DNA from: Phallus indusiatus
Lineage: Eukaryota > Basidiomycota > Agaricomycetes > Phallales > Phallaceae
Length of the DNA: 64,000 nt
Reading direction: 5' to 3'
Assembly: GCA_027605045.1 (NCBI GenBank)
Contig: JAQFWX010000005.1
Location: 992,001 to 1,056,000, forward strand
Shown: positions 23,867-34,784 of the stretch, one piece after another
Numbering within the stretch: the first letter of the stretch is position 1
Layout of the letters: every line of letters starts with the position of its first letter
Notes under the pieces: generated by a model
What the model was told of the DNA's origin: nothing
Databases searched by the model: none
What the model saw: only the letters and a program-made list of their open reading frames with translations
Position numbers and translations under genes: made by a program

Positions 23867-23877
23867 AATAAATAAAT
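23867..23877 (+). terminator. Probable polyadenylation signal of the MYND gene
   Basis: Two overlapping AATAAA hexamers (aataaataaat) lie 140 nt after the stop codon of the plus-strand MYND gene. Confidence 0.45.
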
Positions 23878-24703
23878 CATCTTCGATTTCAGAACTTTTT
23901 TCATACACTTGTTTGATGAAAAATCATTATCAAGGGATTTTTGACGGCGCAAGATGTTAGGCTAATGTGCATACATATATTTAAAAGAGTGTGATTTATC
24001 CCGTGTGATAACATCAATGGGGTGCAAAAAGATAAAATGCAGGTCGTGCTGTCTATCAATGTGTTGAAAGCTTCTTCCCAATTTTAATTCATCAACTGCT
24101 CCGGCAGGCTGTATACTTGGGCCGACCGGAAATCTTAAATTCAGGGCAAACATTCCCATGTAGAGATATGTATACCAGTGTCCGCATAAAAATCGGGATA
24201 TAAGAATAGACAAGTTCAGGAGTGAATTTTAATCTACTTATGACAAGCTGTTAGCCAAACCCTTTTCTTGGTTGCCGATTGCCGAGCAGGTCAAGAGAGG
24301 TCAAGTTGAACAGTTGTCAACGATCGATCTACGCACGGTCAAACTTAAGTAAATATCAAACAGTTTGAAAAAAAAAGAAGCTTCAATCAATTTCTACCGC
24401 GGAATTTGAAAGGAAACATTAGTACACTGTCGGTCTCCTAAAAAAAAAAAAGAAAGCAATAGGATTGACAATTTGAAAAACCACTATACGACGAGGAAAG
24501 CCAAAAGACGAACAACAACCTTTCCAAGAGTAAAACCGGAGATCCAAGCGAAAAAGAAAATGGAACGGACGGAAAAAAGCGCTACATCATAAATATAGAA
24601 GCCTATGGTGAGGGGGATATGGGGTGAAGGGGAAAAAAAGATGCGCAATGGGTACAATAAGAATCGGAAACAGACAAGAATAATATACAATGTACAAATC
24701 ACC
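23878..24703. other. Convergent 3' region between MYND and DUF7729 genes
   Basis: No gene is supported. Poly-A runs at 24368-24377 and 24441-24453 and a TM-like frame on the minus strand at 24484-24702 were seen. That frame directly follows the DUF7729 stop, shows no domain or start context, and is probably 3' UTR. Confidence 0.4.
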
Positions 24704-25948
24704 TTAAACCAGCCATAAAGAAACTACGAGTCCCAAAAGGACGCCGAGACAACCAAATGTTTTTGTATGATAAGCACTGTTCTTGGTGATGCCGACACTA
24801 GCGAATTTTCCGCCACATTCTTGAACGGTAAGATGCGCGGCGGAAGGATATGTCATGCTGAGTACGGGTAAGGCACTTGGAGCGATGGACGACGCAGTAG
24901 AGTTGCCGGACGTAGTGCTACCGTTGATATTGATGACAGTAGCCCCATTGGGGTTGACAAATTGAGAATATAAGGAGAGAACGGTCTGGCTGCAGGAACT
25001 GCAGCTGAAATTTACGCCGGTAGGAACAGCGTTCCCGAGGGGAATACCGAAGAGATAGATATCGCCGAACTTGTTTGATTCTGAAAGAGCCTCGATGTAG
25101 CAATAAGCGTTTACGGCGGGATCTTGCAAACATGACGCTAGACGCATGGCCGTGTAACTTTGGAAGCTGACTTGCGCCTGAAGAACAATAGGATTACCGA
25201 GAGAGATATCTTGAGAGCAGTTACCACTGAGCTGATTGTTAAGATCCTTCATCCTCGCGTCGCATGTCTCAAACGTGGGAGGTGTGTTGCATGTTGCACC
25301 CAAGATCTCGTTAAATAAGGTTATGTTTCTCTGGGCCGTGAGAAAGCCTGCTGAGGAATTGAGAAGGAAAGAGAATGCGCGACATTGTCGAAAGTCGGGA
25401 TTTCCAAGAAGAGTGGTGAAGTAGTTCTGACAGCCAACGGTTGAGAAATTAGCCCCAAGAGTTTCATCGAAGGGTTGGGGTAGCGGTTGAGTCAAAACTG
25501 GTGGGTTGGGTATGGTCGGAAAGGTGATGGAAGAAGGGGCCGGGGTGGAGGACGATGCCGTAGGGGACTGTGTAGCATCATTTGAGGTTAAACTCGAGGA
25601 ACTCGGAGCGCTGTCAATGGAGGACCTTTTGACCGGAGATCGTATGGCCGTCTGGTTGGAAGCTCTGTTTGTTGATTTAAGAGGACCAGAACAGCGATGG
25701 AAGAAGGCGAGCGCAATAAGTAAAGCGGGAACGAGAGCGACGGTGATCAAAATCCGGTTTCGAGTTACCCTTTTGGCGTCGTTAATGGTTCGTGAAGGAC
25801 CGGATTCTGTGGAAGTCGGGGACTGGGGAGAGGCACTTGTGATTTTAGGATGTTGTAGTTTGCAATCTATGGGAGAAGGCGTCGAGGAAGGAGGGTATTT
25901 GTTGTCGGTGGAGGTGGCGGGAAACGGGGATGGGGGAGGTGTAAACAT
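24704..25948 (-). CDS. DUF7729 domain protein, type II membrane-anchored and C-terminally hydrophobic
   Basis: A single uninterrupted frame of 414 residues, unusual here where nearly every gene is split. A Pro/Ser-rich cytosolic N-terminus (about 1-65) is followed by one helix (ILITVALVPALLIALAFFH, about 66-84). A Ser/Thr-rich linker and then the cysteine-rich domain come next: ANFSTVGCQNYFTTLLG, FRQCRAFSFLLNSSAGFL, ILGATCNTPPTFETCDARM, SFQSYTAMRLASCLQD, YCYIEALSES and NFSCSSCSQTVL. The cysteine spacing and the CRAFSFLL motif are those of DUF7729, a conserved fungal family with no known function. The C-terminus has a second hydrophobic stretch (GCLGVLLGLVVSLWLV), possibly a GPI or tail anchor. 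Multiple NxS/T sites suggest a glycosylated cell-surface protein. The topology is inferred. Confidence 0.85.
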   Translation of the reverse strand: MFTPPPSPFPATSTDNKYPPSSTPSPIDCKLQHPKITSASPQSPTSTESGPSRTINDAKRVTRNRILITVALVPALLIALAFFHRCSGPLKSTNRASNQTAIRSPVKRSSIDSAPSSSSLTSNDATQSPTASSSTPAPSSITFPTIPNPPVLTQPLPQPFDETLGANFSTVGCQNYFTTLLGNPDFRQCRAFSFLLNSSAGFLTAQRNITLFNEILGATCNTPPTFETCDARMKDLNNQLSGNCSQDISLGNPIVLQAQVSFQSYTAMRLASCLQDPAVNAYCYIEALSESNKFGDIYLFGIPLGNAVPTGVNFSCSSCSQTVLSLYSQFVNPNGATVININGSTTSGNSTASSIAPSALPVLSMTYPSAAHLTVQECGGKFASVGITKNSAYHTKTFGCLGVLLGLVVSLWLV

Positions 25949-26271
25949 GATGATTCAAGTACGATGAAAAACGAGCGACTTTGAGGTCAAATGCCTAAAC
26001 GTCAGATATATCATATTAGCTTTGAGGAGAAGAAAAATAGAGCTAGATGCGCACCTCGTTGAAAGAGAAAGAAATGGTTAGAGGAACAGAGAGTGATGAC
26101 CTGACAAGCCATGGCAAGGTTTTTTAGAGATGACATGACACGCGTGTCTAGACCCGGCTGATCTATTTCAAGCTCCGACACACGGGTATGAACCCGTTTC
26201 AAGTTTGGTTGGTACCTTGTGAAAAATAAAAAATAAACTCGAAATATATAGTTTACGCCATCTTTTCAAGC
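25949..26271. promoter_or_regulatory. Upstream region of the DUF7729 gene with a small inverted repeat
   Basis: About 320 bp upstream of the minus-strand DUF7729 start. It holds the 16-bp inverted repeat acgggt-atga-acccgt (26182-26197), a possible dimeric regulator site, and nothing else recognisable. Confidence 0.35.
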
Positions 26272-27103
26272 TTGCACACTAACAAAAATGCTGTGCAAAT
26301 TAATGGCAGTGAATTAAATAACAGATCTGCAGTTGAGCCCAATTCACAGAACATCTTTCCAATTCCTTCCATCGACAAGGTGCCAGGACAGTCTAGAACC
26401 ATCAACTTGCTCAAGCCTACTTGGGGGGGTCTGGTGAAGACATGTGGGTTGACATGCTCTGACAGCGACCTCGAAAACAGCCTTCTCCGTAAGTCTATTT
26501 TAATCTCGTCAGCCATTCTTGCTTCCTTTTCTCATTTCACGGCCTGCATGAACTGGGAATCATTGGCTAGAGAGGCCCGGAGAGATCACCGAGTCCTCAG
26601 GATAAAGACGCTTGGGAAACTTGGAAGAATGTTCAAAAAAAAAGTTTTTAGGATGCAGGGTAGTACGTGGCGTTTCTCGGTGAGTTTACCATTGTTACAA
26701 TAACAAGGCTGCAATGCAACTTCGTTGAGCAAAACATGTTTTTTTTTTCTGCTTGTTTCTCGGCGAGAATCATCCGAAGCGCACCCAGAAGCCCAGTAGA
26801 CTCAGAGTTTCTCTCTTTCCACTGCAAGCCGGAGCTGTCAGCGAGTAAGGACGATACTCCCACTCATGAGTATTACACTGCGTCATTATCCTGTCATAGA
26901 TCCAATACGACATGGTTGATTTTGGTCAGGTCTGCACACGACAGCGCATAACGTAATTCCCTGTAATTTCTCCGCAGCAATGCAAAGATCCTGATTCTGA
27001 TCTCGGCCACGCAGGGTGCCAAGATATATTGTGCTCTACTTGCAGTAAAACCACCTTTGACGATATGAAAAAAGATGAAAACGACATCACCGACCCATTT
27101 TGA
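26272..27103 (+). CDS. Possible small unrecognised gene with C-terminal cysteine cluster
   Basis: I do not recognise this product. The plus strand has protein-like stretches separated by plausible splice sites: SRTINLLKPTWGGLVKTCGL, SILISSAILASFSHFTACM and RRDHRVLRIKTLGKLGRMF. After a typical acceptor (ttctccgcag, ending about 26988), a last exon encodes CKDPDSDLGHAGCQDILCST then CSKTTFDDMKKDENDITDPF with TGA at 27101-27103. The four-to-five cysteines in that tail could bind zinc. No convincing ATG was found; the first frame at 26272 does not begin with ATG, so the 5' end is unknown. It may equally be a decayed copy or chance frames. It is separated by 210 bp from the DUF1769 start on the same strand. 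Confidence 0.3.
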
Positions 27104-27272
27104 ATGAATTTATACATACGAGCTAAAGGAGTGGTATTGAATTTGACGCCGGCGGAAGCAGTTCAATTGAAACGGTAACGCAAAACCGCAGCTTGAGAAA
27201 TGGCAATGCTCAGACGACCAATTTTGTAATTGTAAATTTATACGCTTTTATTCTTCTTAAACCACATCCACA

Positions 27273-27310
27273 CCTCTTTCTCTCGCTCTCTCTTTCTCTC
27301 TCGACTCTCG
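27273..27310 (+). promoter_or_regulatory. Pyrimidine (CT) tract in the core promoter/5' UTR of the DUF1769 gene
   Basis: A run of almost pure C/T (ctctttctctcgctctctctttctctctcg and flanks) ends four bases before the ATG at 27314. CT blocks just upstream of the transcription start are common in filamentous-fungal promoters; here it would leave a very short 5' UTR. Confidence 0.5.
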
Positions 27311-27313
27311 TAC

Positions 27314-28497
27314 ATGGCCACCGTTGGTCCACAATTAAGAGTCCTCGTTGGCCCTTCAACGTCTGAACTAGTGGACATTTCCGACCTCGTTAACACGGGC
27401 GAATCTCATTTCATAGAATCTGACCGGTTCTCAGGAAGAATAGCGGTCTACATCAAAGGATTTCCTAATGCACCAACGTCGGATTATTTTGAACAGGAAG
27501 GCCGCAAGAATGTCACTTGGAGTATTCAGACACAAGGTAAGAAGAGAACAAAGAATCAAGACAAACAAAACATACTACGTGGCGTGGCGTGCGCCATGGT
27601 GTTAAACTGTCACTCTGCATCGCTGACGTTGCTTCCAAGGTCGATTTTTACATACATATTCATCAAATGATGTATTATTTGGAAATACATTTGATAAACC
27701 ATTGAAACTTCCATGGGGTTCGGCCGCGGCTTTGAAATTTATGCAGTACGTTGACGTATTCACATGATACCACAGTCAAGCTCGACCTCTTCTTTTTCAA
27801 ACTAGTTTTGTTGACCCATGTTTGGAGCATGATCTTCCAGGGGATAAACCATGGGCACTGTATGTTCTTGCTCTACAATCACGGACCTAGATGCTAATTT
27901 CAGATGAACTAGGTCACCGCTCATAACGACTATGCCCCACTTTCAGCTCTCAGAACTCTCTTTCAAAAGCGATCCACTACCAGACTTTCCACCTCCATCT
28001 TCCGCACCGATTAAGGATGATGTCAAAACTATTTGTAGACGGTTGAAAAGTGCAATGGGGACACAGCCTAGAAGTAGTAGCATTCTCACTCGTCGTCGGA
28101 CCAGTTCCATTCACGAATCGGACGACGCCGCGTTTGAAAAGTCTCTAAAACGACGCCAGTTTTTCACTCAGCAGAAGAACCGGTTATTGCTTGACCTTAC
28201 ACCCAAGGTTAGTTGTATAATCCATAGTGCGAATTCAAATGCGAAATGAATTTTAATATATAGGATATTGTCACAACGGACTTCTGTTATGGGTTTCTTT
28301 CATTTCCCACTCTGGCGCTGAATCTTCCGGGCGGTATTAGTTTTGATTTAAAGAAATACTGGGACGGTCAACCCGTTCGTTTCGTCTGCGTCGAGCGCCA
28401 GCCAGCCCGGTCTCCTGATGTGAAAGAGGACGTTGATTCCGATATCTCTGAGGATGACGATAGAATGTTTTGGTGCGTTGTCATCGTGCCAGCTTAG
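27314..28497 (+). CDS. DUF1769 family protein
   Basis: The ATG at 27314 gives MATVGPQLRVLVGPSTSELV. It continues with ISDLVNTGESHFIESDRFSG, RIAVYIKGF, YFEQEGRKNVTWSIQTQG, a FGNTFDKPLKLPWGSAAAL piece, FVDPCLEHDLPGDKPWAL, a basic linker rich in Ser/Arg, then DIVTTDFCYGFLSFPTLALN and PGGISFDLKKYWDGQPVRFV with an acidic end and stop at 28495-28497. The pattern of ligand-like GRF entry, LPWGS and FD..KPWAL is that of DUF1769, a fungal family sometimes seen in meiotically up-regulated genes and of unknown biochemical function. Five exons are indicated. The central insert (PSSAPIKDD to KRRQFF) is low complexity and probably disordered. Confidence 0.82.
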
Positions 28498-28918
28498 TAA
28501 AAGCTTCGCCAGCTCCCCCTTTTTTTAATCTCGTGGCATAATTATCACAACTTTCATTGCATTGTATACATCAATATCAATCTTACATTACAACATTTTC
28601 TATATCGTATGCCAAATATGTTGGCATTCCTAGGGAACTTTACACATCGTAACGCATTGACCCCCTGTATATTTACATCACGCAGTCATAGTTTTCCTAC
28701 TTTGTAGTATTATTAGCGTGAATCCCGAGTCTCACGCCTGAGTACTGATAAAAGGTAAACCTTCTGTCAGTCCTTTTTCACATAATAAAGAAGCGTTTCG
28801 TCATAATGGGAATACCTGAATCACACTATTTGTAAACAAAAGATTTTAATGAAAGGCTGTTACTACACATTAAGTTGGAAAGTCACCGGTTGGTGACAAT
28901 AGTCACAAGCTGCTTATC
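28498..28918. other. Intergenic, 0.42 kb
   Basis: Spacer between DUF1769 and the SET gene, both on the plus strand. An aataaag near 28786 may be a polyadenylation signal. Nothing else was seen. Confidence 0.4.
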
Positions 28919-30430
28919 ATGGAGCCCGACTTCATAGGTCCATTTCGACGATGGTTAGAAGATAATGGCTCTCATGTCAATCCTGCCATTGTGTTCTTGA
29001 AAGGTATGTTATTTCATAGCAGGAACACGAATCTTCAATGATAATCCATATCCTAACCAGGGTAACCAGATGATTTTGGAACATCCGTCTTTGCGTCTGA
29101 GGATATTCCTGAAAATTCGAAGATAATATCATGTCCGTTCTCAATCGCAATTACCCCGGAGAATGCAAAAAGATCGCTCTTCTCTTTATTACAACCTCAC
29201 ATGACATCGATAAACTCGCCGGTCGCGCTACTTGACGAGATGTCCGAGAGACAGCTGCTATGTTTGTATATCATTGTGCACTGGATTTTGAAAGAACATG
29301 ACCAACTGTCAGGTGACATGGTGAATAGGTGAATCCTCTATTTGAAATATACAGAAGGGAAACATCTCCCCTTTCTCATCATATAAATCTAGCTTTAATC
29401 ATTTACCCTATCTCAACACTCTTCCTTCCGTCAAGGTCCTCCGGACACCTTTACATTTCAACGAGCCAGAATTAGAATTATTACGCGGGACAAACTTATA
29501 TGGGGCAACGCTGGACCGCAAGAATGAATGGGAAGCTGAATGGGCGCAAGCTCGGCAGTGTATAACGGCCTTCCGACATGACTGGCACGACGAATTTACT
29601 TGGTCGGTCCGATGCGACGTTTTTTCTCGTTCGGTTTATACTAATTTGGTGTCTTTCACAGGGAACGGTATTTGACAGCATCTACGTATATATCATCCCG
29701 AGCTTTCCCGTCGACACTCCTATCGCCGAATCCCTCCCTCATTAGTTCCGAATCGTCATATCCAATTCTCCTTCCAGGCGTAGACAGTCTCAACCATCTT
29801 CGAGGTCATCAAGTTTCTTGGGTCGTTGATCCATGTTTAACGCCAAGATCTTCAGAAAGTCCACCTCTTCAAGTTACGCTAGTTACCCACCAAAAGACCC
29901 CCGCGCGCCAAGAAGTGTTCAATAACTACGGTCCGAAACCCAACTCAGAGTTTATTTTAGGCTATGGCTTTTCTATTGCAAATAATCTGGATGATACGAT
30001 CGTTTTGAAAATCGGAGGCGCTTCCGGATCCAGCCAGAGATGGGAAATCGGAAGGGACGCCAAGGGAATACAAGGTTTATGGGAAGAGATGCAGGGTATC
30101 CTTAGAAATATGGAAGACGGAGATGACGAAAACGAGGGCGAAATGACCGAAGCTGAGCTATGTTTGGAGGCTGCTGACATGTTGGAGAATATGATTCAAC
30201 GAAAGATTCAGAGTTTGCCAGTTCTGCCGGATGAGCCGCAAACGGGAGTCCGGAGAGAAGTTTTCACTATGATTGAACATTACGTTGAAGGTAGGTACTT
30301 TATTCCTCTTCTTTTCTTTTCAATTTACCCCGTGTGTGTGTGATTCTTATTAGGCCAAAGAGACATTTTGAATTCAGTTCTCCGGTTCGCTCAGACCAAA
30401 CAGGAGGAAGCCCTTGCCGAAGAGGAGTAA
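28919..30430 (+). CDS. SET-domain protein lysine N-methyltransferase (RKM/SETD6-like)
   Basis: The ATG at 28919 gives MEPDFIGPFRRWLEDNG. After an intron comes GTSVFASEDIPENSKIISCP (start of SET), then CLYIIVHWILKEHDQLSG and LPSVKVLRTPLHFNEPELEL, an iSET-like insert, and ILLPGVDSLNHLRGHQVSW. Next is EVFNNYGPKPNSEFILGYGF, with the NN.G and GYGF hallmarks of SAM binding and the catalytic tyrosine region. A C-terminal Rubisco-LSMT-like substrate-binding helical domain follows, ending RFAQTKQEEALAEEE at TAA 30428-30430. This arrangement fits cytosolic methyltransferases that modify ribosomal or other non-histone proteins; the substrate cannot be read from the sequence. It has five or so exons, and the frame is consistent. 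Confidence 0.88.
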
Positions 30431-30484
30431 GATATGGTACCTGCCATTGAGACGCCATAACCGCTGCTGAAGCGACGTCTACGC

Positions 30485-30490
30485 AATAAA
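30485..30490 (+). terminator. Probable polyadenylation hexamer of the SET gene
   Basis: AATAAA lies 55 nt after the stop codon of the SET-domain gene on the plus strand. Confidence 0.4.
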
Positions 30491-31155
30491 ACTATATGTA
30501 CACGATACCTTCCCTCATATTCCAGGACCCGAGCCGCTTGACATGCACCACCCGTTTTTATCGTAGTCAGTGGACGTCTGTAGGACAGAAATAAACTTCA
30601 TTCGTTCTCCTTTTCGTTATTTTCTCACCAAGGCACTCGTCATGTATTAATCTGTCTAAAAGAGCTCATATATCATTTGATCTAGAACAATATTGTGACG
30701 CGAGGGGTGTATATAAATTCAAAAAAAAAAGATTATGAAATTATGAAAGATCAACAATGTGCCAGACTCAACGCTCGTAGCAACATTGGTGCGAATACTT
30801 AGAGTCCGTTGCAAAACAATCATTTTCTTGGCCAAGCTTTTAGCTGATAATACGCATAGATGATAGGCGAGCTGGAGGATGAGCTTATATTGTTATAGTA
30901 CATACGTGTATGCACGCTTTCAAAGCCACTTTTGATAGGAATTGAGTCGCATGACACGCCGAAATCGAAATGTTCACGACCGTTTCAACATATATCTTTG
31001 ATCATTTACTCGGACGTCTTCTACGGGACCATTTTAGTGAAGATACGGAGGTCCTCTGACGTTAGTTTTCTGAAGCGAAGTCATATTTTGCATACAAATG
31101 CATAGATCTTGTGATAAACAATTGACGCTTTGCCCCCCGACTGTTATCTAGCCTT
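30491..31155. other. Convergent 3' region between SET and SDR genes
   Basis: No gene is supported. An A11 run occurs at 30720-30730. Likely 3' UTR of both convergent genes. Confidence 0.4.
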
Positions 31156-32467
31156 TCAGTCAAAATACTGGTCTCCACCGATGTTTATACATTGCCCTGG
31201 AGAGACATTTTAGACCTAGTTAGGATTGACATTATGCGGCGATGATGTTTACCAGTCATAAATTTCGACTCGGGCTTTACCAAATACGACACCAAACCAG
31301 CGACATCATCGGGCTCACCTACTCTGTAGGCGGCTGACTCGGGCTCCTCGATGCGATACACCTTATCTTTCACTTTGTGAAGTCCTGTTTTAAAATTACC
31401 ATGGTAACATGAGAAATTTGTTCATGTTCTCTTCTCGGCGGTACAAACGTACCATATGAATCCCTGACTTCGTCGACTTTATCCCCTACAAATATAACAC
31501 ACCAGAGTGAGAGCTATTTCTCAGGATATGGAATAAATATTTCCTTACAGATGGCTGTTTTAATAGCTCCCGGAGCGTAAGCGTTTACAGTAATACCATA
31601 CGGAGCCAACTCTTTAGCTGTTAAAGGCGTAGAAGATTAAGTTTGTAACCGCTAATCTTGGGAATGGAACTCGGTTCTACCTGTAGCCTGGGTTAATCCT
31701 CTTACAGCAAACTTGCTGGCGATATAAAGCGACCAAAAGGGGTTTAAGGCTAAACAAACAAGGAAATTATGACATTTTGGATTTTGAAGAATAGGATGCA
31801 AGAATCCATGCCTTGTTTTCCGTATAACGAGCATGCACCTTATCAGCATTTACAAAGATGAGATTCATCATTTGGAATTCGGTCAAATCTTACCAATGAT
31901 ACGCCCTCCGCGACCTTGTTTAATCATTTGGGTTGCTGCTTCCCTGTAGCACAGGAATGCGCTTCGTACATTGACATTTTGGACGCGGTCCCAGTCTTCT
32001 ACCGGGGCTACAATGAACAAAGAACAAGGATTTAGATCAATGTCAAATTACGAAACAATCCAAAATTCGACTTACTTGAGATAAAAGGAGAGCAGTATCC
32101 GATTCCGGCGTTTGCTATCATCTAACCGAATGTGGTTCTTAGCCGAGGGTAGAGCACGACAACCGACGTGGTTTTCATTCGATGAACATACGACATCTAA
32201 TCCTTTCATCTCCTTTACGGTGATCTCAACTAGTTTTTTCACATCAGCTTCTATTGAGACATCGCCCGTGCATGCGAGAGCGCGTCTATTAAGATCTCTA
32301 ATTTGGGAAACGAGCTCGTCCAAAGCGGCTTGCTGAGAAGGTAAATCGTTGACAACCACATCCAGACCATCTTGTGCTAATAGAACTGCAATACCTCGTC
32401 CAATTCCTTGTGCGGCTCCAGTGACTATTGCCACCTTGGGGGAATACGGTTGAAGATCTGAAGCCAT
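31156..32467 (-). CDS. Short-chain dehydrogenase/reductase (acetoin/diacetyl reductase-like)
   Basis: The ATG at 32467 gives MASDLQPYSPKVAIVTGAAQ, followed by GIGRGIAVLLAQDGLDVVVN (Rossmann TGxxxGIG). ACTGDVSIEADVKKLVE follows, then after frame-consistent introns APVEDWDRVQNVNVRSAF (N of the active-site tetrad), a GRIIG segment, LYIASKFAVRGLTQA (the catalytic YxxxK) and YGITVNAYAPGAI. The end is YRVGEPDDVAGLVSYLVKPE, FMTG, and a last short exon CINIGGDQYFD with TGA at 31156-31158. This classical SDR layout with the GEPDDVAGLVSYL C-terminus is typical of meso-butanediol/diacetyl reductase-like enzymes, NAD(P)-dependent and cytosolic. The substrate is not determined. About 265 residues from seven or more exons; it is complete. 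Confidence 0.88.
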
Positions 32468-34784
32468 CACTGAGTGTGAATTGCGTGCATCGCATTTTCG
32501 TGTGTCTTATACTACGCGGCTTACGGGTCAGCCGATGTCCGAGTTCTTGATTGAATATCGCAAAAGGACGCTCGATGACCTTCAATTGGTTCCGACGAGG
32601 CGTTAACAAACACGGGCAAATTTTTAGAACAATGCGCATTACATAGTACTAGAAGCGTCCCGGCCCGGAGTCGCCAAAAGCCCTTTGTATGCTCGTTAGA
32701 GATGCAGTACACGTTCACAGGGAGATAGTTTCAGGAATGAGTCTTGGTAATGTGTTTGCTTATATCAAATTCACTCATAGAAGGGTATTCCATGTTAGGC
32801 TGAACATGACTAAGTAAACCATGATGTTGAGATGGCAATGATAAGGCTGACGCTGTTGTCCGAGGCTGGTGAATGCCCGTGCAACGTCAATTTCCTCAGA
32901 CCAAATCAAGTTGCACAACGAATGTACTCCCTTCGGTGTTTGAGCGAGAAAAGTTAGGTCACCCTTTTTCTGAATAGGATGTTCATTTAGAACGGCAGTG
33001 ATTAGCGAATGTATCAAACAGATGTGGATTTGAGACTCACCTATCTTGCATTGACCAGATCAGACGGACTTGTCAGAACTCGAGTGCTGTGATGACGCGT
33101 TCGCGATCGCGAGTGATGAAAGTCAAATCAATCAATAGGCAGCATTTGAAGTCCGTCTCCGGCGGCATGTCCTTTGCAGGATGACCGAACTGTAAGCCAG
33201 AAGTTATACACGCATCATTTAGCATTCGAAACTTGCCTGATTCTACCCATTCGGCTGTTCTGGTTTTATTTGTTGTATAATCCCCGGGACGCCTTTTGTG
33301 TTGGCTAATACGGACAAGGGGCAATTGAACCACTAAGAGCGAAGCCCCTATCCGAAATTAGAGGACCCAGATGACAAAGTTCACAAACCACCGGATTGTA
33401 AGAGGTTCATGACAATGGAGAATTCAAGAGATCAACAGTCCCAGGATCATAATTTGGTTTTCTCGCAGAATAACGAGTCTGCCGTAGAATGATGAATAAG
33501 AGCTGCCGCGCCGAATTTGACAATAAAACACGCGTCAAAAGTTTCCACGATTAATTGCCCTGGCGAAAAGCTGTTGAAATGGAACGCTGCAAGGCGAAAG
33601 CTGGAAATGAAAAATGTGAAAGAAGCAGGTCTATGAAGATCTGTCAACGAATGGTAATCGTGCCATTTGGTAATTGGAAGCGCATCGTAGCAGAATTTGG
33701 AAAGTGCATCCTCGACCGTGATTGATTACTTTTTTAACCGCCTTGGACTAAAGGAGACCCCCTCTATCGTAGCGCCTGTCCTAGGTAATGAACCTCGACG
33801 AGAAGCCACCTCTCGCTTTGGAAAGTCAATGCCGATTCAAGCATCAGACTTGAATAAATAAGTAGGTGACAGATTGATAGATAGATGATGAATTATTGGT
33901 GAATGCGACGGGTGGATACCTGAGTGAGTGCTGATGAAAGAGATGCTGGTTAGCCATTTTGAACCGCCTTTCGGAAGGAGGGGAAGTTATAGGACCATGC
34001 ATTGCTATCTGGCGTTGATCAGGACGTACTGCCTCTTCCAGGTGACAGAAAGCCAGCGGTATGCTGGCGTTGTCCATTGATCCAGCGGACATATTTAGTT
34101 GGGCCTTGATCATGATCTGAACCACCCGGAACAAAGAGAGTGGCTTCTACGAGAGACAAGTATAATAGCTGTCTGACATGACAGAATCTAGCCTGAAGAG
34201 AGGTTGGCGTCGCATTATCGAGTTCACCTCGGCAGGAAACGTCGAAAGCTTGAATTGGCAAAGATGCGTGAGATTTCGCTTGTGGGCTCTGAATGTTTGC
34301 GCTCGACAAAGGTTGTGCCAATTGTACGGTAAGCTGCAAGGAGCTGCACTAGCACTAGTTTGTGAAATAGCGCTTCAGTCGCAGTCTAGCCTAGCCTGAG
34401 GGTTTTGTAGTCATGTGAAAGGTTCATTTGTTCCCAAGGGCCCAGTCGTGTTTTGTTCTCGAATAAAGGGGATGATGTTTGCGCACATGCCCTGAAAGTA
34501 CAAAAAAAAATTGTTTGCTGAGAAAGAACAACCGAATGACACCGTCCTTGTCCGTCTAATGGATTGTTATATTAAAAAAAGGTGGCCATATAAAAAACCA
34601 CGGCTGCTAGTGATACTTAATTACTTTTTAAACAATGTTCGACACTCACCGTTTGAATACGAATTGTTTGTTGTATTTTGCGTCTTGTAACCGCGGGAGA
34701 AATCACCAGCCACGCGACGCGGCGCCCACGTGCAATTGCTTTATATACCCGCCCAGCTTTCCACATCCGTCTTGGATTGAACCT
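32468..34784. other. Intergenic, 2.3 kb, no supported gene; upstream region of the phosphodiesterase gene
   Basis: Divergent SDR and phosphodiesterase genes flank this stretch. Minus-strand frames at 32775-33017, 33073-33333 and 33844-34339 have no recognisable domain. TATA-like sequences (ccatataaaaaac at 34587-34599; tttatataccc at 34740-34750) precede two candidate start codons (34635, 34785) of the phosphodiesterase. Confidence 0.4.

Noticed and set aside
33844..34339. Minus-strand frames upstream of the phosphodiesterase
   Set aside because: Two overlapping frames, neither with a domain or consistent splicing.
34635..34784. Alternative upstream start of the phosphodiesterase (ATG 34635)
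   Set aside because: Adds 50 Cys/aromatic residues of atypical composition; a TATA-like run immediately upstream of 34785 favours the shorter form. Kept as a possibility only.
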